NCBI GenBank assembly: GCA_034722275.1
Contig: JAYENW010000012.1
Span: 109,028-173,027 of the forward strand
DNA from: M55B177 sp034722275
GTDB taxonomy: Bacteria; Chloroflexota; Dehalococcoidia; GIF9; AB-539-J10
DNA length: 64,000 nt
Reading direction: 5' to 3'
Shown one piece after another: positions 50,724-60,239 of this stretch (positions are counted from its first letter, which is position 1; each line of letters opens with the position of its first letter). The translations under genes were made by a program, and so were the position numbers. The notes beneath the pieces are model-generated. The model had not been told where the DNA came from. It searched no databases and was given only the letters and a program-made list of their open reading frames with translations.

Positions 50724-52022
50724 CTACCTGAGACTGGGCAGAAAGAGTATAATTTGGGGAAAAGCGGTCACAATGACGATACAGAATACATAAGCTACAA
50801 GGAAAAAGGTCACCCCTTTGAAAATAGTCTGAATAGGTATGCTTTTATCTATCCCAGCGACGACATAGGCACATACGCCCACAGGTGGAGTAATCGCACC
50901 CATTGAGGTTACCAGGCATATAGCTACACCATACCATACAGGGTCATAACCCAGCGCCATAGCCAGGGGGAAGAAGATGGGAATGGTAACAACCAGGAAA
51001 CCCAGGGCATCCATAATACAGCCACCGATGAGATAGACTATAAATATACATGCCAAAATGGCAACATTCGGAATAGGTAGGGCACTCGCCCAATCAGCAA
51101 CCATAAAAGGAAGCCTGGTTACTGTCAGGAAACGACCGAACATCACCGCCCCGGTAACAAGAACCATGACCATACACGATATGGGCAAGGTTTCAATAAG
51201 TGCGTCCTTAAATTTCTGCCAGGTGAGCTTCCTCATTGCCAGGGCGATAACTATAGCGCCAAAGGCGCCAGCCGCTCCGGCTTCAGTAGGAGTAAACCAG
51301 CCAAGATAAAGGCCACTTATGACAAAAAGAAAGAGAATCAGGATGGCAGCGACTCCGGGGAGGGATGCCACCATCTCTTTGAAACTAAAACTTGGCCCCG
51401 CAGGGCCCAGGGCAGGGTTGCGCCGGCAAAGAACGAGAATGGTGATTACGAACAAAACGGCAAGAATCAGGCCGGGGAAAATGCTGCCCACAAAAAGCCT
51501 GGCTATAGACTGCTCCGTCTGTAGTCCAATGACGATGAGAACTACACTGGGAGGAATAAGCACGCCCAGTGTACCTCCAGAGGCAACACAGCCGGCACTC
51601 AAGGCCTTGTCATAGTTATATTTTTTCATTTCAGGCAAGGCTATGGTGCCCATGGTCGCCGCCGTAGCTGAATTGGAGCCGCAGACGGCAGCAAACCCGG
51701 TGCTGGCCAGAATCGTGGTTATAGCTATGCCACCAGGCAACCTCCCCAACCACTTGTAGGCGGCATCATAAAGCGAGATACTTATCCCCGAATGAAAAGT
51801 AATCTCTCCCATAAGAATAAAGAGGGGAATAACACTGAGACCATAAGACCAAAACTCTCCCCAGACATCGGCGCTCAGCATATGAAATGCTGCCTTGGCC
51901 GAAACAAAATAAGCCATTCCCAGAAAGCCAGCAAAACCCATGGCGAAGCCAACTGGCATTCGCAGGAACATCAAGACCAGCATGACTACTATACCAATAA
52001 TGGCAATAGCAACCGGGCTCAT
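50724..52022 (-). CDS. dctM: TRAP transporter large permease subunit (DctM type), second system
   Basis: The start is ATG 52022 (MSPVAIAIIGIVV), overlapping the dctQ stop by 4 nt. The 432-residue, about 12-helix product closely resembles the 15489-16793 protein (RMPVGFAMGFAGFLG, STGFAAVCGSNSATAATMG, GCVASGGTLGVLIPPSV, PTEAGAAGA). It belongs to a full TRAP operon far from the catabolic genes; the substrate is unknown. Confidence 0.92.
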   Translation of the reverse strand: MSPVAIAIIGIVVMLVLMFLRMPVGFAMGFAGFLGMAYFVSAKAAFHMLSADVWGEFWSYGLSVIPLFILMGEITFHSGISISLYDAAYKWLGRLPGGIAITTILASTGFAAVCGSNSATAATMGTIALPEMKKYNYDKALSAGCVASGGTLGVLIPPSVVLIVIGLQTEQSIARLFVGSIFPGLILAVLFVITILVLCRRNPALGPAGPSFSFKEMVASLPGVAAILILFLFVISGLYLGWFTPTEAGAAGAFGAIVIALAMRKLTWQKFKDALIETLPISCMVMVLVTGAVMFGRFLTVTRLPFMVADWASALPIPNVAILACIFIVYLIGGCIMDALGFLVVTIPIFFPLAMALGYDPVWYGVAICLVTSMGAITPPVGVCAYVVAGIDKSIPIQTIFKGVTFFLVAYVFCIVIVTAFPQIILFLPSLR

Positions 52023-52504
52023 TTCTTCACCACCTGAAGCAGCAATTTCAGGAAATCCACCAGCAGCACAAGGCAAATACAGAAGCAACCAAAGGCTACA
52101 GCATATATGAAGGGATAGAAGATTATCTTCGTCGTTTCCGCCACTGAACCCAGCTCCCAGTAGCGGTTACCCAGGAGAACCAGTTGCCAACTTATCAGCA
52201 CAAATAAAGCCAGGCTCAAAAAGGACATAATAGCATCGGTGACATTCTGAGCCCGCCTGGGGAAATGGGCTACTACGAAGTCTATGGCAACATGGCCCTT
52301 CTTTATCTGGGTATATCCCAGAGCAAAGGCAGCCACCAGGGCTGCCATGAAACCCACAATCTCGGAAGTGCCACCCAAAGGCACATAGATCTGGCGTATA
52401 ATCATATTGCCCACGAGCAGGAGCATCATCGCTGTCAGAAGCCCAGCGGCTGCCCAGTTGACGCCGCGATTCAACTTATTGCTGAATTTCTCCAGGCGAA
52501 TCAC
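52019..52504 (-). CDS. dctQ: TRAP transporter small permease subunit (DctQ type), second system
   Basis: A 161-residue membrane protein with four helices starting at GTG 52504 (IRLEKFSNKLNRGVNWAAAGLLTAMM), typical DctQ features (FALGYTQIKKGHVAIDFVV). ATGA overlap with dctM. A stem-loop separates it from dctP. Confidence 0.88.
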   Translation of the reverse strand: MIRLEKFSNKLNRGVNWAAAGLLTAMMLLLVGNMIIRQIYVPLGGTSEIVGFMAALVAAFALGYTQIKKGHVAIDFVVAHFPRRAQNVTDAIMSFLSLALFVLISWQLVLLGNRYWELGSVAETTKIIFYPFIYAVAFGCFCICLVLLVDFLKLLLQVVKK

Positions 52505-52563
52505 TTTTTACCCCAAGCATCTCCAATGCCATATAAGCTAACTCGGATATCACCACGATGTTA

Positions 52564-52609
52564 TTAGAGGGTACTCAAGCTGACTCTACGCTTCCTGAGC
52601 ACCCTCTAA
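52564..52609 (-). terminator. Intercistronic stem-loop between dctP and dctQ, second TRAP operon
   Basis: AGAGGGT and CTCA pair with TGAG and ACCCTCT with single-base bulges, closing a loop of about 18 nt. It follows the dctP stop by about 55 nt. No strong U-tract is present; attenuation or message protection is likelier than full termination. Confidence 0.6.
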
Positions 52610-52665
52610 AAATGCGCTGACACTCAACACAGGACTAAAATGCCCTGCATATCTTATCTTTACTA

Positions 52666-53730
52666 CTATTTATACACTGCCTTAAGCGCAGCTAGCCTGG
52701 CTAGGAATTCTTCACCCGGCAGTCCCTTAGCCTTCATGTCTGCTATATACTTGTCAACCAAGGGCTGGAGTAAAGCATCCCACTTTGCCTTTTCCTCATC
52801 CGCGATGACGACCCGCTGCCAACCATTCTCTTCAGCCGCCTTGATAGATTCCAATGTATGATTATCCATATAGATGCCAGTCCACTCAGACTGCTCCACG
52901 GACAGGTTATCTATGACCTTTTGCACATCGGCGGGCAGAGAATTCCAGGTATCTTTATTCATCACCACGGCGAATAAACAACCGATGCAGGGCGACCAAT
53001 CAGTTCCATATTTGCAAATCTCGTAGTATTTGAAGTCGAGAAGCGTCTCTTCCGAGGAAACATATCCCTTAACGACTCCTTTCTGCAGAGCTTCGGGAAC
53101 CTCACTTTGGGGCATACCCACGGGAGCTGCTCCCAGCGCTTTCATAATCGGGGTGACCGCCCCTGAAGTTCTCAGCTCCAAACCCTTAAGGTCTTTCAAC
53201 GTTTCCACCTTTTTTATGGTTTCAATATGGTTGGGACCAGCGTTGTACATGTAGACCATCTTGAAATCAGCCAGTGACGCTGGCTGAAATTCCCTGGTAA
53301 TTTCCCATAAAACTCGGCTGGCTGTCTTGTCATTGGGGAACTTAACGGCAGGACTCTCCATACCAAGCAATAGGGGAAAGCGGCCCGGCTCGTAAGAAGG
53401 GCAGGAACAACCGATATCAGCAGTGCCGGCAAGCACGCCGTCAAACATAGCTGGCGCCTTGAGCAAGCTCCCACCAGGGAAGGTCTCAACTGTAACCAAG
53501 CCATCGGTGCGCTCGTTTACCTTTTTAGCCCAATTTTCCATGGATACACAGGGAAAAGTAGGTGCTGGCGGGAAATTGGCAAAGGTCAGCGTTATCGGTT
53601 CAGGTGTTGGTGTCGGTGTTGGCGTCGGTGTTGGCGTTGGGGTCGGGGTTGGCGCTGGAGCACAACCAATCGCCAACAAACCTAAAGTACATACTATAGC
53701 CAATGCTAGTAACCACTTTTTATGCTTCAC
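52666..53730 (-). CDS. dctP: TRAP transporter substrate-binding lipoprotein (DctP family), second system
   Basis: GTG 53730 with AAAGGAGG upstream. The 354-residue product has signal peptide and lipobox (LLAIGC), a (Thr-Pro)n linker and a DctP domain (LTFANFPPAPTFPCVSMENWAKKVNERTDGLV, KGLELRTSGAVTPIMKALGAAPVGM). It is related to, but clearly diverged from, the dctP at 17380-18528 and is slightly shorter. It probably binds a different organic acid. Confidence 0.92.
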   Translation of the reverse strand: MKHKKWLLALAIVCTLGLLAIGCAPAPTPTPTPTPTPTPTPTPEPITLTFANFPPAPTFPCVSMENWAKKVNERTDGLVTVETFPGGSLLKAPAMFDGVLAGTADIGCSCPSYEPGRFPLLLGMESPAVKFPNDKTASRVLWEITREFQPASLADFKMVYMYNAGPNHIETIKKVETLKDLKGLELRTSGAVTPIMKALGAAPVGMPQSEVPEALQKGVVKGYVSSEETLLDFKYYEICKYGTDWSPCIGCLFAVVMNKDTWNSLPADVQKVIDNLSVEQSEWTGIYMDNHTLESIKAAEENGWQRVVIADEEKAKWDALLQPLVDKYIADMKAKGLPGEEFLARLAALKAVYK

Positions 53731-53810
53731 TATTTAACCTCCTTTGAATTTGGTTTCCCCTCTTGAATAACAACTTTTTCACTTTTCGCTATTTCACCAC
53801 CTCCTTTCAT
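53730..53810 (-). other. Possible 26-codon leader ORF overlapping dctP start
   Basis: An ATG at 53810 opens 26 codons and stops with TAG that shares bases with the dctP GTG (TAGTG). It contains AAAGGAGG sites at both ends but has none at the proper place for itself. It may be only a by-product of two Shine-Dalgarno-like stretches. Confidence 0.25.
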
Positions 53811-53876
53811 ATCGCTTTGCCGGTAATGTCTTTCCACCTAGCTTGCATTATGCTAACACTTTGCCTATTTAAGAGA

Positions 53877-53905
53877 ACTTAGCACAGCTTAGAAAGCTTT
53901 GTCAA
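53877..53905 (-). promoter_or_regulatory. Predicted promoter of second TRAP operon
   Basis: Minus strand -35 TTGACA (53900-53905), 17-bp spacer, weaker -10 CTAAGT (53877-53882). It leaves a leader of about 140 nt before dctP. It diverges from the padR-type promoter on the plus strand. Confidence 0.4.
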
Positions 53906-53920
53906 GAGGCATAGCAAAAA

Positions 53921-53951
53921 TTGACAGGAAAAGGTTTTCATCTGTTATAAT
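53921..53951 (+). promoter_or_regulatory. Predicted promoter of PadR-type regulator
   Basis: Plus strand -35 TTGACA (53921-53926) and extended -10 TGTTATAAT with TATAAT at 53946-53951; spacer 19 bp, compensated by the TGn extension. The regulator ATG is at 53978 with GGGGTG upstream. Confidence 0.6.
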
Positions 53952-53977
53952 AACTATGAATTTGCCGGGGTGAACCA

Positions 53978-54313
53978 ATGGATTATGTGCGCGAGTTACT
54001 TAAGGGGAACACTGACTCTTTGCTTCTTTCCTTGATTAATTATCAACCTATGTATGGCTACCAACTCATAAAGGAGCTGAGGAAAAGGAGCAACGGATAT
54101 TTCAAGTTTAAAGAGGGTACCCTTTATCCCGCCCTGCATCGTTTGGAGAAGGATAAGCTTATCCAGGGTAAATGGCAATCATTGCCTAATGGACAACAAA
54201 GGCGGTATTACTATATAACCCCAAAAGGACAGCAAGCTTTAGCTAAAAGACAGGTTACATGGCAAGACTTCTCCACCGCGGTGAAAGCAATCATACAGCC
54301 AGAAATATCTTAA
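53978..54313 (+). CDS. PadR-family transcriptional regulator
   Basis: A 111-residue winged-helix protein: LLKGNTDSLLLSLINYQPMYGYQLIKELRKRSNGYFKFKEGTLYPALHRLEKDKLIQG and RRYYYITPKGQQAL are PadR family hallmarks. PadR repressors control adjacent transporters or membrane proteins. Here the partner is a HAAS-domain membrane protein 6 nt downstream. It is unrelated to the pad genes for phenylacetate despite the name. Confidence 0.92.
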   Translation: MDYVRELLKGNTDSLLLSLINYQPMYGYQLIKELRKRSNGYFKFKEGTLYPALHRLEKDKLIQGKWQSLPNGQQRRYYYITPKGQQALAKRQVTWQDFSTAVKAIIQPEIS

Positions 54314-54319
54314 GTTAGC

Positions 54320-55231
54320 ATGAACGATGCTATAAGCCACTATTTGGCTAGATTTAAAACTTCCCTTTACATTAACCCCAGCACTAAAGAGAGTGCAGCC
54401 CGAGAGCTTTACGCACACCTCCAGGACAAAAGCCGCGAGTTAAGGGAAGAGGGCTTTGATGAAGAAGAAGCAGAAAAACTCGCCATTGAAGCTCTTGGCC
54501 CTCCAGAATCGATTGCCAAAGAAATCTATGAGACACATGCTCAAGGGAATTGGCAAGAGTCGCTTTTCGCTGCCTTGCCTCATCTCATGATAGCTCTGCT
54601 CTTCGTTTCCTATTACTGGCAAAATATTTTCTGCCTGTCAATTGCATTGATTATGGTTATTGGTGTGACAATTTATGGCTGGCATCAGGGCAAGCCACCA
54701 TGGCTCATGCCTTGGTTGGGATATTATCTGCTCCCAGTAATCGTTAGTGCTATATTGCTAATCTACCTCTCTAAAGGTTGGGAGTGGCTGGCAGCACTCA
54801 TCTATACTCCACTGGCTCTTTTTGTTGTTATCTACATCGCAGGGCAAGTTGCACGCCAAGATAGGCTCTATGCTTCATTGATGCTGGCTCCCCTGCCTGT
54901 AGTATTCAGTTGGCTACTATCCCTGGGCACAGGAGAGGAATTTGTCAGAGGCAATATATCCATTCTGCACCTAGAGGCAAAAGTCCCCTGGGTTGTCATC
55001 AGCTTTCTTGTTCTAGCAGTAGCAACTGCTACTCTCATTCGTCTCAAGCAACGACAGCACAAGATTGCTATTTTGCTAATTCCTTCAATTGCAATCCCGC
55101 TTGCAGTAGTCTTGACAGGAGGATTAAACCCAGATTTCTGGAGCTGGTTTTTACTAACTCTTTCCTTATGTGCTTTTGTCAGCCCATTCTGGATACATCC
55201 CGCTAAGCGCTCTTTACTGCACAAGGGATAA
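54320..55231 (+). CDS. HAAS-domain integral membrane protein (PadR partner)
   Basis: A 303-residue protein. The first 75 residues are a cytoplasmic helical HAAS-type domain (LYAHLQDKSRELREEGFDEEEAEKLAIEALGPPESIAKEIYETH), followed by about eight hydrophobic helices. HAAS proteins regularly follow a PadR gene and may sense membrane stress. The ligand is unknown. It ends 60 bp from the convergent ruvB gene. Confidence 0.83.
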   Translation: MNDAISHYLARFKTSLYINPSTKESAARELYAHLQDKSRELREEGFDEEEAEKLAIEALGPPESIAKEIYETHAQGNWQESLFAALPHLMIALLFVSYYWQNIFCLSIALIMVIGVTIYGWHQGKPPWLMPWLGYYLLPVIVSAILLIYLSKGWEWLAALIYTPLALFVVIYIAGQVARQDRLYASLMLAPLPVVFSWLLSLGTGEEFVRGNISILHLEAKVPWVVISFLVLAVATATLIRLKQRQHKIAILLIPSIAIPLAVVLTGGLNPDFWSWFLLTLSLCAFVSPFWIHPAKRSLLHKG

Positions 55232-55291
55232 CAACTCAAAGAAACTTAGCTGATAGCAACGACGGGCTATATCCCGGGAACAGTGCTTCCG

Positions 55292-56314
55292 CTACAATAA
55301 AACACTTTGAGGTGTATCTTTTCTCCAGGGCAGCCTCAAATGTTCGTAAGCCAGTTTAGTGGCTACCCTACCGCGAGGTGTGCGATCCAGAAACCCCAAC
55401 TGCAAAAGATAAGGTTCATAGACATCCATAATAGTATCAGCGTCCTCACTAATAGAAGCGGCCACGGTATCCAGCCCCACGGGACCGCCATCAAAATTAT
55501 CAATTATGGTGTGCAGTAACCTGTGGTCTACATCATCCAACCCCTTAGAGTCTATTTCCAGCTTAGAAAGTCCCTCCAGAGCCATTTCCTCAGTGACCAC
55601 GCCATCCCCCATAACCTGAGCATAGTCTCGGACGCGCTTCAAAAGACGATTAGCCACCCGAGGGGTACCTCTGGCACGCTGCGCAACCTGAGCTAGCCCT
55701 TTTACCTCTACTGCCACCCGGAGAACAGTCGAGGAACGCTGCAGGATCTTCAATATCGCCGCCTCATCATAAAAATCGAGATGATAAACCGCACCAAATC
55801 TATCTCGAAGTGGAGGACTGATCAGAGCAAAGCGCGTGGTGGCTCCAATCAAGGTGAAGTGAGACAAACCTAGACGCAAACTTCTGGCTGCTGGCCCTTT
55901 ACCTAAGAAGATATCAAAAACAAAATCCTCCATAGCAGGATAGAGCCTTTCCTCTACTATGTGACTGAGCCTGTGAATTTCGTCAATAAAAAGGATATCA
56001 CCCTGATGCAAATTGGTAATGGTGGCAGCCAAATCTCCAGGTCGTTCTACCGCTGGCCCTGAAGTAACCCTGATGCTGACCCCCATTTCAGCTGCAATGA
56101 TATAAGCCAGGGTAGTCTTACCCAAGCCAGGAGGCCCATAAAGAATAATATGGTCTAATGGTTCCCCTCTTTCTTGAGCGGCGGTAATGGCTATCCTGAG
56201 ATTATCCTTAAGCTTCTCCTGCCCTATAAAGTCCTTCAGCCGCTTAGGGCGAAGTTCAGAGTCCGTGAAACTATCTCGAGTGGTTGGTTCACCTGAAACA
56301 ACACGCTTTTCCAT
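55292..56314 (-). CDS. ruvB: Holliday junction branch migration ATPase RuvB
   Basis: ATG 56314 (MEKRVVSGEP) gives the usual RuvB N-terminus; a TTG at 56344 lies inside the purine-rich stretch upstream. The 340-residue AAA+ protein has RPKRLKDFIGQEKLKDNL, Walker A GPPGLGKTTLA, Walker B DEIHRL, arginine-finger region GATTRFALISPPLRDRFG and the winged-helix end (RTPRGRVATKLAYEHL). It drives branch migration with RuvA, which is not in the window. It lies 64 bp downstream of rpoC. Confidence 0.96.
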   Translation of the reverse strand: MEKRVVSGEPTTRDSFTDSELRPKRLKDFIGQEKLKDNLRIAITAAQERGEPLDHIILYGPPGLGKTTLAYIIAAEMGVSIRVTSGPAVERPGDLAATITNLHQGDILFIDEIHRLSHIVEERLYPAMEDFVFDIFLGKGPAARSLRLGLSHFTLIGATTRFALISPPLRDRFGAVYHLDFYDEAAILKILQRSSTVLRVAVEVKGLAQVAQRARGTPRVANRLLKRVRDYAQVMGDGVVTEEMALEGLSKLEIDSKGLDDVDHRLLHTIIDNFDGGPVGLDTVAASISEDADTIMDVYEPYLLQLGFLDRTPRGRVATKLAYEHLRLPWRKDTPQSVLL

Positions 56315-56378
56315 TCTTGCCCCGCTTAGATCTTCCTCCTTCAAAAATCTGAGTAACCCGCCCGAACAACGATGAGAT

Positions 56379-59300
56379 TCAAGCAGCAGGAAGTTCCAGT
56401 ACTTCTTCTAAGACATGAGCCGGGATAAGTTTCCCCAGAATAACATTTTCCTTAAGACCGCTAAGATTATCCGTTTTCCCTTTAATGGCAACATCAGTGA
56501 GAACACGGCCAGTCTCCTGGAAGGAAGCAGCAGCAAGCCAGCTATCCTTACTCAGACTGGCCCTAGTTACCCCCAAAAGTATAGCTTGAGCTGTTGCCGG
56601 TTCGCCACCTTCAGCTAAAATCTTCGCATTTACGTCCGCATAAACAAAGCGGTGGACTAATTCTCCAGGCAATAGCGCTGTATCTCCCGAAGAGGTAATT
56701 CTCACATGGTTCAGCATTTGCCGAACGATGATGGCAATATGCTTATTATGTATATTTACCCCCTGGGAACGATATACCTTCTGCACCTCATCAATCAGGT
56801 ATTGTTGTACTGCTTCTTTCCCCATAATATGCAAGATGTCATGAGGGTCAATAACACCTTCAGTAAGCTTTTGCCCTGCCTTCACTTGATCCTCTGAGTG
56901 CACAAGTAAACGCACACTGGATGGGATTATGTATTCCCTGTTTTCGCTTTCCTCGTATTTGATATATATTCCCCTCTCGGCCAAATTGATGTTGACTTGC
57001 CCCGCGACTCTAGCTGCTGCAAACTGAGACTCACCAGCTTCACTTAGAGCTGGTAAATGCTCCTCTGTCGCACCTAAAGCATACAGCTTCGTGCCAACAT
57101 TAACCCATTGTCCCTCATTTACAAGTAGTCTTGCTCTTGGAGGGATCGTGTATTCATCCAAATAGGACTCGGAACTGCTGATTTTGACCATGGTTTTCTC
57201 ATTTTGAGTTAGCTCAACTACACCACCAATTTCAGAAACAACAGCATTCCCTTTGGGTACTCTTGCCTCAAAAAGTTCCTCCACGCGTGGCAACCCCGTG
57301 GTAATATCAGTACCGACCACACCTCCAGTGTGAAAAGTGCGCAAAGTAAGCTGAGTTCCAGGCTCACCAATGCTTTGAGCAGCAATAATCCCCACAGCAG
57401 TATAAAGCTCTACCAGCTTTCTCTTCCCCAGGTCTCTGCCATAGCAATACTGACATATACCGTAGCGAGAGTGACAGGTGAGCGGTGACCTCAAGTAAAC
57501 TTGATCGATGCCTGCCTCGATAATGCATTTTACCTTCTCTTCGTCGATCTCCTCATTACGTTCAGCGATAATCTCACCCGTGTTGGGATCAACAATTTTG
57601 CTTGCTGCTAAGTAACCAAGAATCCTCTCGCTGAAAGGAGGCAAAGAGCTATCTCCCTGCTCAGATATCCAGATTCCCTCTGTGGTGCCACAGTCTTTCT
57701 CAGCAACACCAACGTCTTGAGCCACATCTACAAGACGCCTGGTGAGATAACCGCTATCGGATGTTCTTAAAGCGGTATCAGCCAACCCTTTCCTTGCACC
57801 ATGGGTTGAAATGAAATATTCCATGGGTGTGAGCCCTTCACGGAAGTTTGATTTAATAGGGAAGTCTATTATTCTCCCTGAAGGATCAGTCATCAGTCCT
57901 CGCATTCCCACCATCTGGCTGATCTGAGAGATATTTCCCTTAGCTCCTGATGCAAGCATCATATACATGCCTCCATAAGTATCTAGCGAGTGAGAAAGCT
58001 CTTCTGTGATTTTATCTGTGGTTTCCATCCATACCTGAACCGTATTCTCGTAGCGTTCATCCTCCGTAATCAACCCACGGTCAAACTCATCCCTGATAAG
58101 GCTAACCTGCCTATCAGCTTCCTTAACAAACCCAGCTTTAGAGGGAGGTTCTTCTAGATCGTTCATAGCTATGGATACCCCGGACTTGGTAGCATACTCA
58201 AAACCTAAATGCTTAAGATTGTCCAGCACAGCGGCAGTAGTCTCATTTCCCAACAAACAAACACAATCAGACGCTAGCGACCTTAAGGCACCTTTATCTA
58301 TCACCTTATTACGGAAACGAAGTTGTGGAGGCAGCGCATCATTGAACAAAATTCGCCCCACAGTGGTATCTATTCTCTTCCCTTCTTCATCCCGTACTAC
58401 GATTTGAGCATTAAGTTCAATGGCACCAAGCTCATAGGCCAACTTGGCCTCCTCAAAATCACTGAAAATCTTAGCTTCTCCCCTTGCTCCAGGATTGATG
58501 TTGGTAAGGTAGTAACATCCTAAAACCATGTCCAGCGTAGGCGTCACCACAGGCTCACCACAACTTGGCAACAACATGTTATATGTGCTGAGCATATACT
58601 TGCGCGCTTCCATTACCGCCGCTTGGGATAATGGCACATGAACTGCCATCTGGTCACCATCGAAGTCAGCATTGAAGGCAGTACACACCAGGGGATGAAT
58701 CTGAAAAGCGTCTCCATCAATCAGTACAGATTCAAAAGCCTGGATACTAAGGCGATGCAGCGTAGGAGCACGATTGAACAACACGGGACGTTCCCTGATG
58801 GCTTCATCTAGCGCATCCCAGACTTCAGGCCTACCTCTCTCTATCTGTCTCTTAGCAATCTTTAGCGTAGTAGCATAACCCTTTTCTATAAGTTTGTGAA
58901 TAATGAAAGGCTTAAACAATTCTAAAGCAACATGCCGTGGCAAACCACATTGGTGAAGCTTAAGGTCAGGGCCAACAGTAATAACCGAGCGACCGCTGTA
59001 ATCTACTCGTTTACCCAGGAGATTCTGACGAAAGCGACCCCTCTTGCCACTAAGCATTGCGGCCAGTGATTTCAATTCATGGTTATTCCCAGTGGTAACT
59101 ACACGCCCCCTTCTTCCATTATCAATGAGCGCATCAACAGCCTCCTGCAACATACGTTTTTCATTACGGATAATTATTTGTGGTGCACCCAAGCGCATAA
59201 GACGGCGAAGACGATTATTACGGTTGATTACTCTCCGATAAAGGTCATTAAGATCACTGATGACGAAGCGACCGCCATCCAACTGAACTACGGGACGTAG

Positions 59301-60215
59301 AGACGGAGGTAATACAGGTAACACTGTTAGCACCATCCACTCAGGTTTATTTCCACTGAGCTTAAAAGCTTCCACCAGCTGTAAGCGCTTACTAACTTTC
59401 TTGCGCGACTGCCCCGAGGCATTGTGCATCTCTTCCAGAAGCTCCTGGTGTAACTTATCCCCATCAATTTTCTTCATAATTTCCAGAATAGCTTCAGCTC
59501 CCATGCCAGCTTCAAAAATATCACCATACTCGCCATTGAGTTCCCTATATTCCTTTTCAGTGAGCAAGTCCAGTGGCTGGAGTTTTGCCAACTTTTCCCT
59601 TTCTGCCTTCAACCCCTCCTCAATTTCTTGCCTTATGGCTATAGATTTAGTGCGCAATTGATTAATTTCCTTAAGATTCTGCTCCCCTCCTATATCATCT
59701 TCAGTTGTTAGCTCCTTAATTTTCTTATCTAGTTTAACAATTTTCTCTGCCGTTTCCTCTTTGAGTTGGCGCAGCTTCTCTTGCTTGGCGTCCTCATCAA
59801 CCGAAGTAACAATATATCGCGCGAAATAGATGACACTCTCCAGATTTCGCGGAGATAAACCAAGGAGAAGTCCAAGACGGCTGGGCACCAGCTTAACAAA
59901 CCATATGTGGGTGACTGGTGCTGCCAATTCTATATGCCCCATACGCTCTCTGCGCACACTGGAATGAGCGACTTCAACTCCACACTTATCACAGATTATG
60001 CCCTTATACCGTATTTTTTTATATTTCCCACAGTGGCATTCATAATCCTTGACTGGACCAAAAATCCTTTCGCAGAAAAGGCCGTCTCTCTCTGGCTTCA
60101 AAGTGCGATAATTTATTGTTTCCGCTTTAGTTACTTCACCATGAGACCAACTCCTAATCTGCTCTGGTGAAGCAAGACTTACTCTAACAGCATTAATATC
60201 ATTAAATTGTGACAC
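56379..60215 (-). CDS. rpoC: DNA-directed RNA polymerase subunit beta'
   Basis: A 1278-residue protein. Zinc-binding ECHCGKYKKIRYKGIICDKCG near 60, catalytic NADFDGDQMAVH near 495, second zinc site CHSRYGICQYCYGRDLG near 915, and the trigger-loop/bridge-helix region GLMTDPSGRIIDFPIKSNFREGLTPMEYFISTHGARKGLADTA. It is intact and follows rpoB by 24 nt. Length fits bacteria lacking the large proteobacterial inserts. Confidence 0.98.
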   Translation of the reverse strand: MSQFNDINAVRVSLASPEQIRSWSHGEVTKAETINYRTLKPERDGLFCERIFGPVKDYECHCGKYKKIRYKGIICDKCGVEVAHSSVRRERMGHIELAAPVTHIWFVKLVPSRLGLLLGLSPRNLESVIYFARYIVTSVDEDAKQEKLRQLKEETAEKIVKLDKKIKELTTEDDIGGEQNLKEINQLRTKSIAIRQEIEEGLKAEREKLAKLQPLDLLTEKEYRELNGEYGDIFEAGMGAEAILEIMKKIDGDKLHQELLEEMHNASGQSRKKVSKRLQLVEAFKLSGNKPEWMVLTVLPVLPPSLRPVVQLDGGRFVISDLNDLYRRVINRNNRLRRLMRLGAPQIIIRNEKRMLQEAVDALIDNGRRGRVVTTGNNHELKSLAAMLSGKRGRFRQNLLGKRVDYSGRSVITVGPDLKLHQCGLPRHVALELFKPFIIHKLIEKGYATTLKIAKRQIERGRPEVWDALDEAIRERPVLFNRAPTLHRLSIQAFESVLIDGDAFQIHPLVCTAFNADFDGDQMAVHVPLSQAAVMEARKYMLSTYNMLLPSCGEPVVTPTLDMVLGCYYLTNINPGARGEAKIFSDFEEAKLAYELGAIELNAQIVVRDEEGKRIDTTVGRILFNDALPPQLRFRNKVIDKGALRSLASDCVCLLGNETTAAVLDNLKHLGFEYATKSGVSIAMNDLEEPPSKAGFVKEADRQVSLIRDEFDRGLITEDERYENTVQVWMETTDKITEELSHSLDTYGGMYMMLASGAKGNISQISQMVGMRGLMTDPSGRIIDFPIKSNFREGLTPMEYFISTHGARKGLADTALRTSDSGYLTRRLVDVAQDVGVAEKDCGTTEGIWISEQGDSSLPPFSERILGYLAASKIVDPNTGEIIAERNEEIDEEKVKCIIEAGIDQVYLRSPLTCHSRYGICQYCYGRDLGKRKLVELYTAVGIIAAQSIGEPGTQLTLRTFHTGGVVGTDITTGLPRVEELFEARVPKGNAVVSEIGGVVELTQNEKTMVKISSSESYLDEYTIPPRARLLVNEGQWVNVGTKLYALGATEEHLPALSEAGESQFAAARVAGQVNINLAERGIYIKYEESENREYIIPSSVRLLVHSEDQVKAGQKLTEGVIDPHDILHIMGKEAVQQYLIDEVQKVYRSQGVNIHNKHIAIIVRQMLNHVRITSSGDTALLPGELVHRFVYADVNAKILAEGGEPATAQAILLGVTRASLSKDSWLAAASFQETGRVLTDVAIKGKTDNLSGLKENVILGKLIPAHVLEEVLELPAA

Positions 60216-60239
60216 TTCTTTTACCTCACAACTTTATTG

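Noticed and set aside
54320..55231. Link of the PadR regulator to phenolic acid or phenylacetate degradation
   Set aside because: The partner is a HAAS membrane protein, and no phenolic acid decarboxylase is near; the similar name is coincidental.
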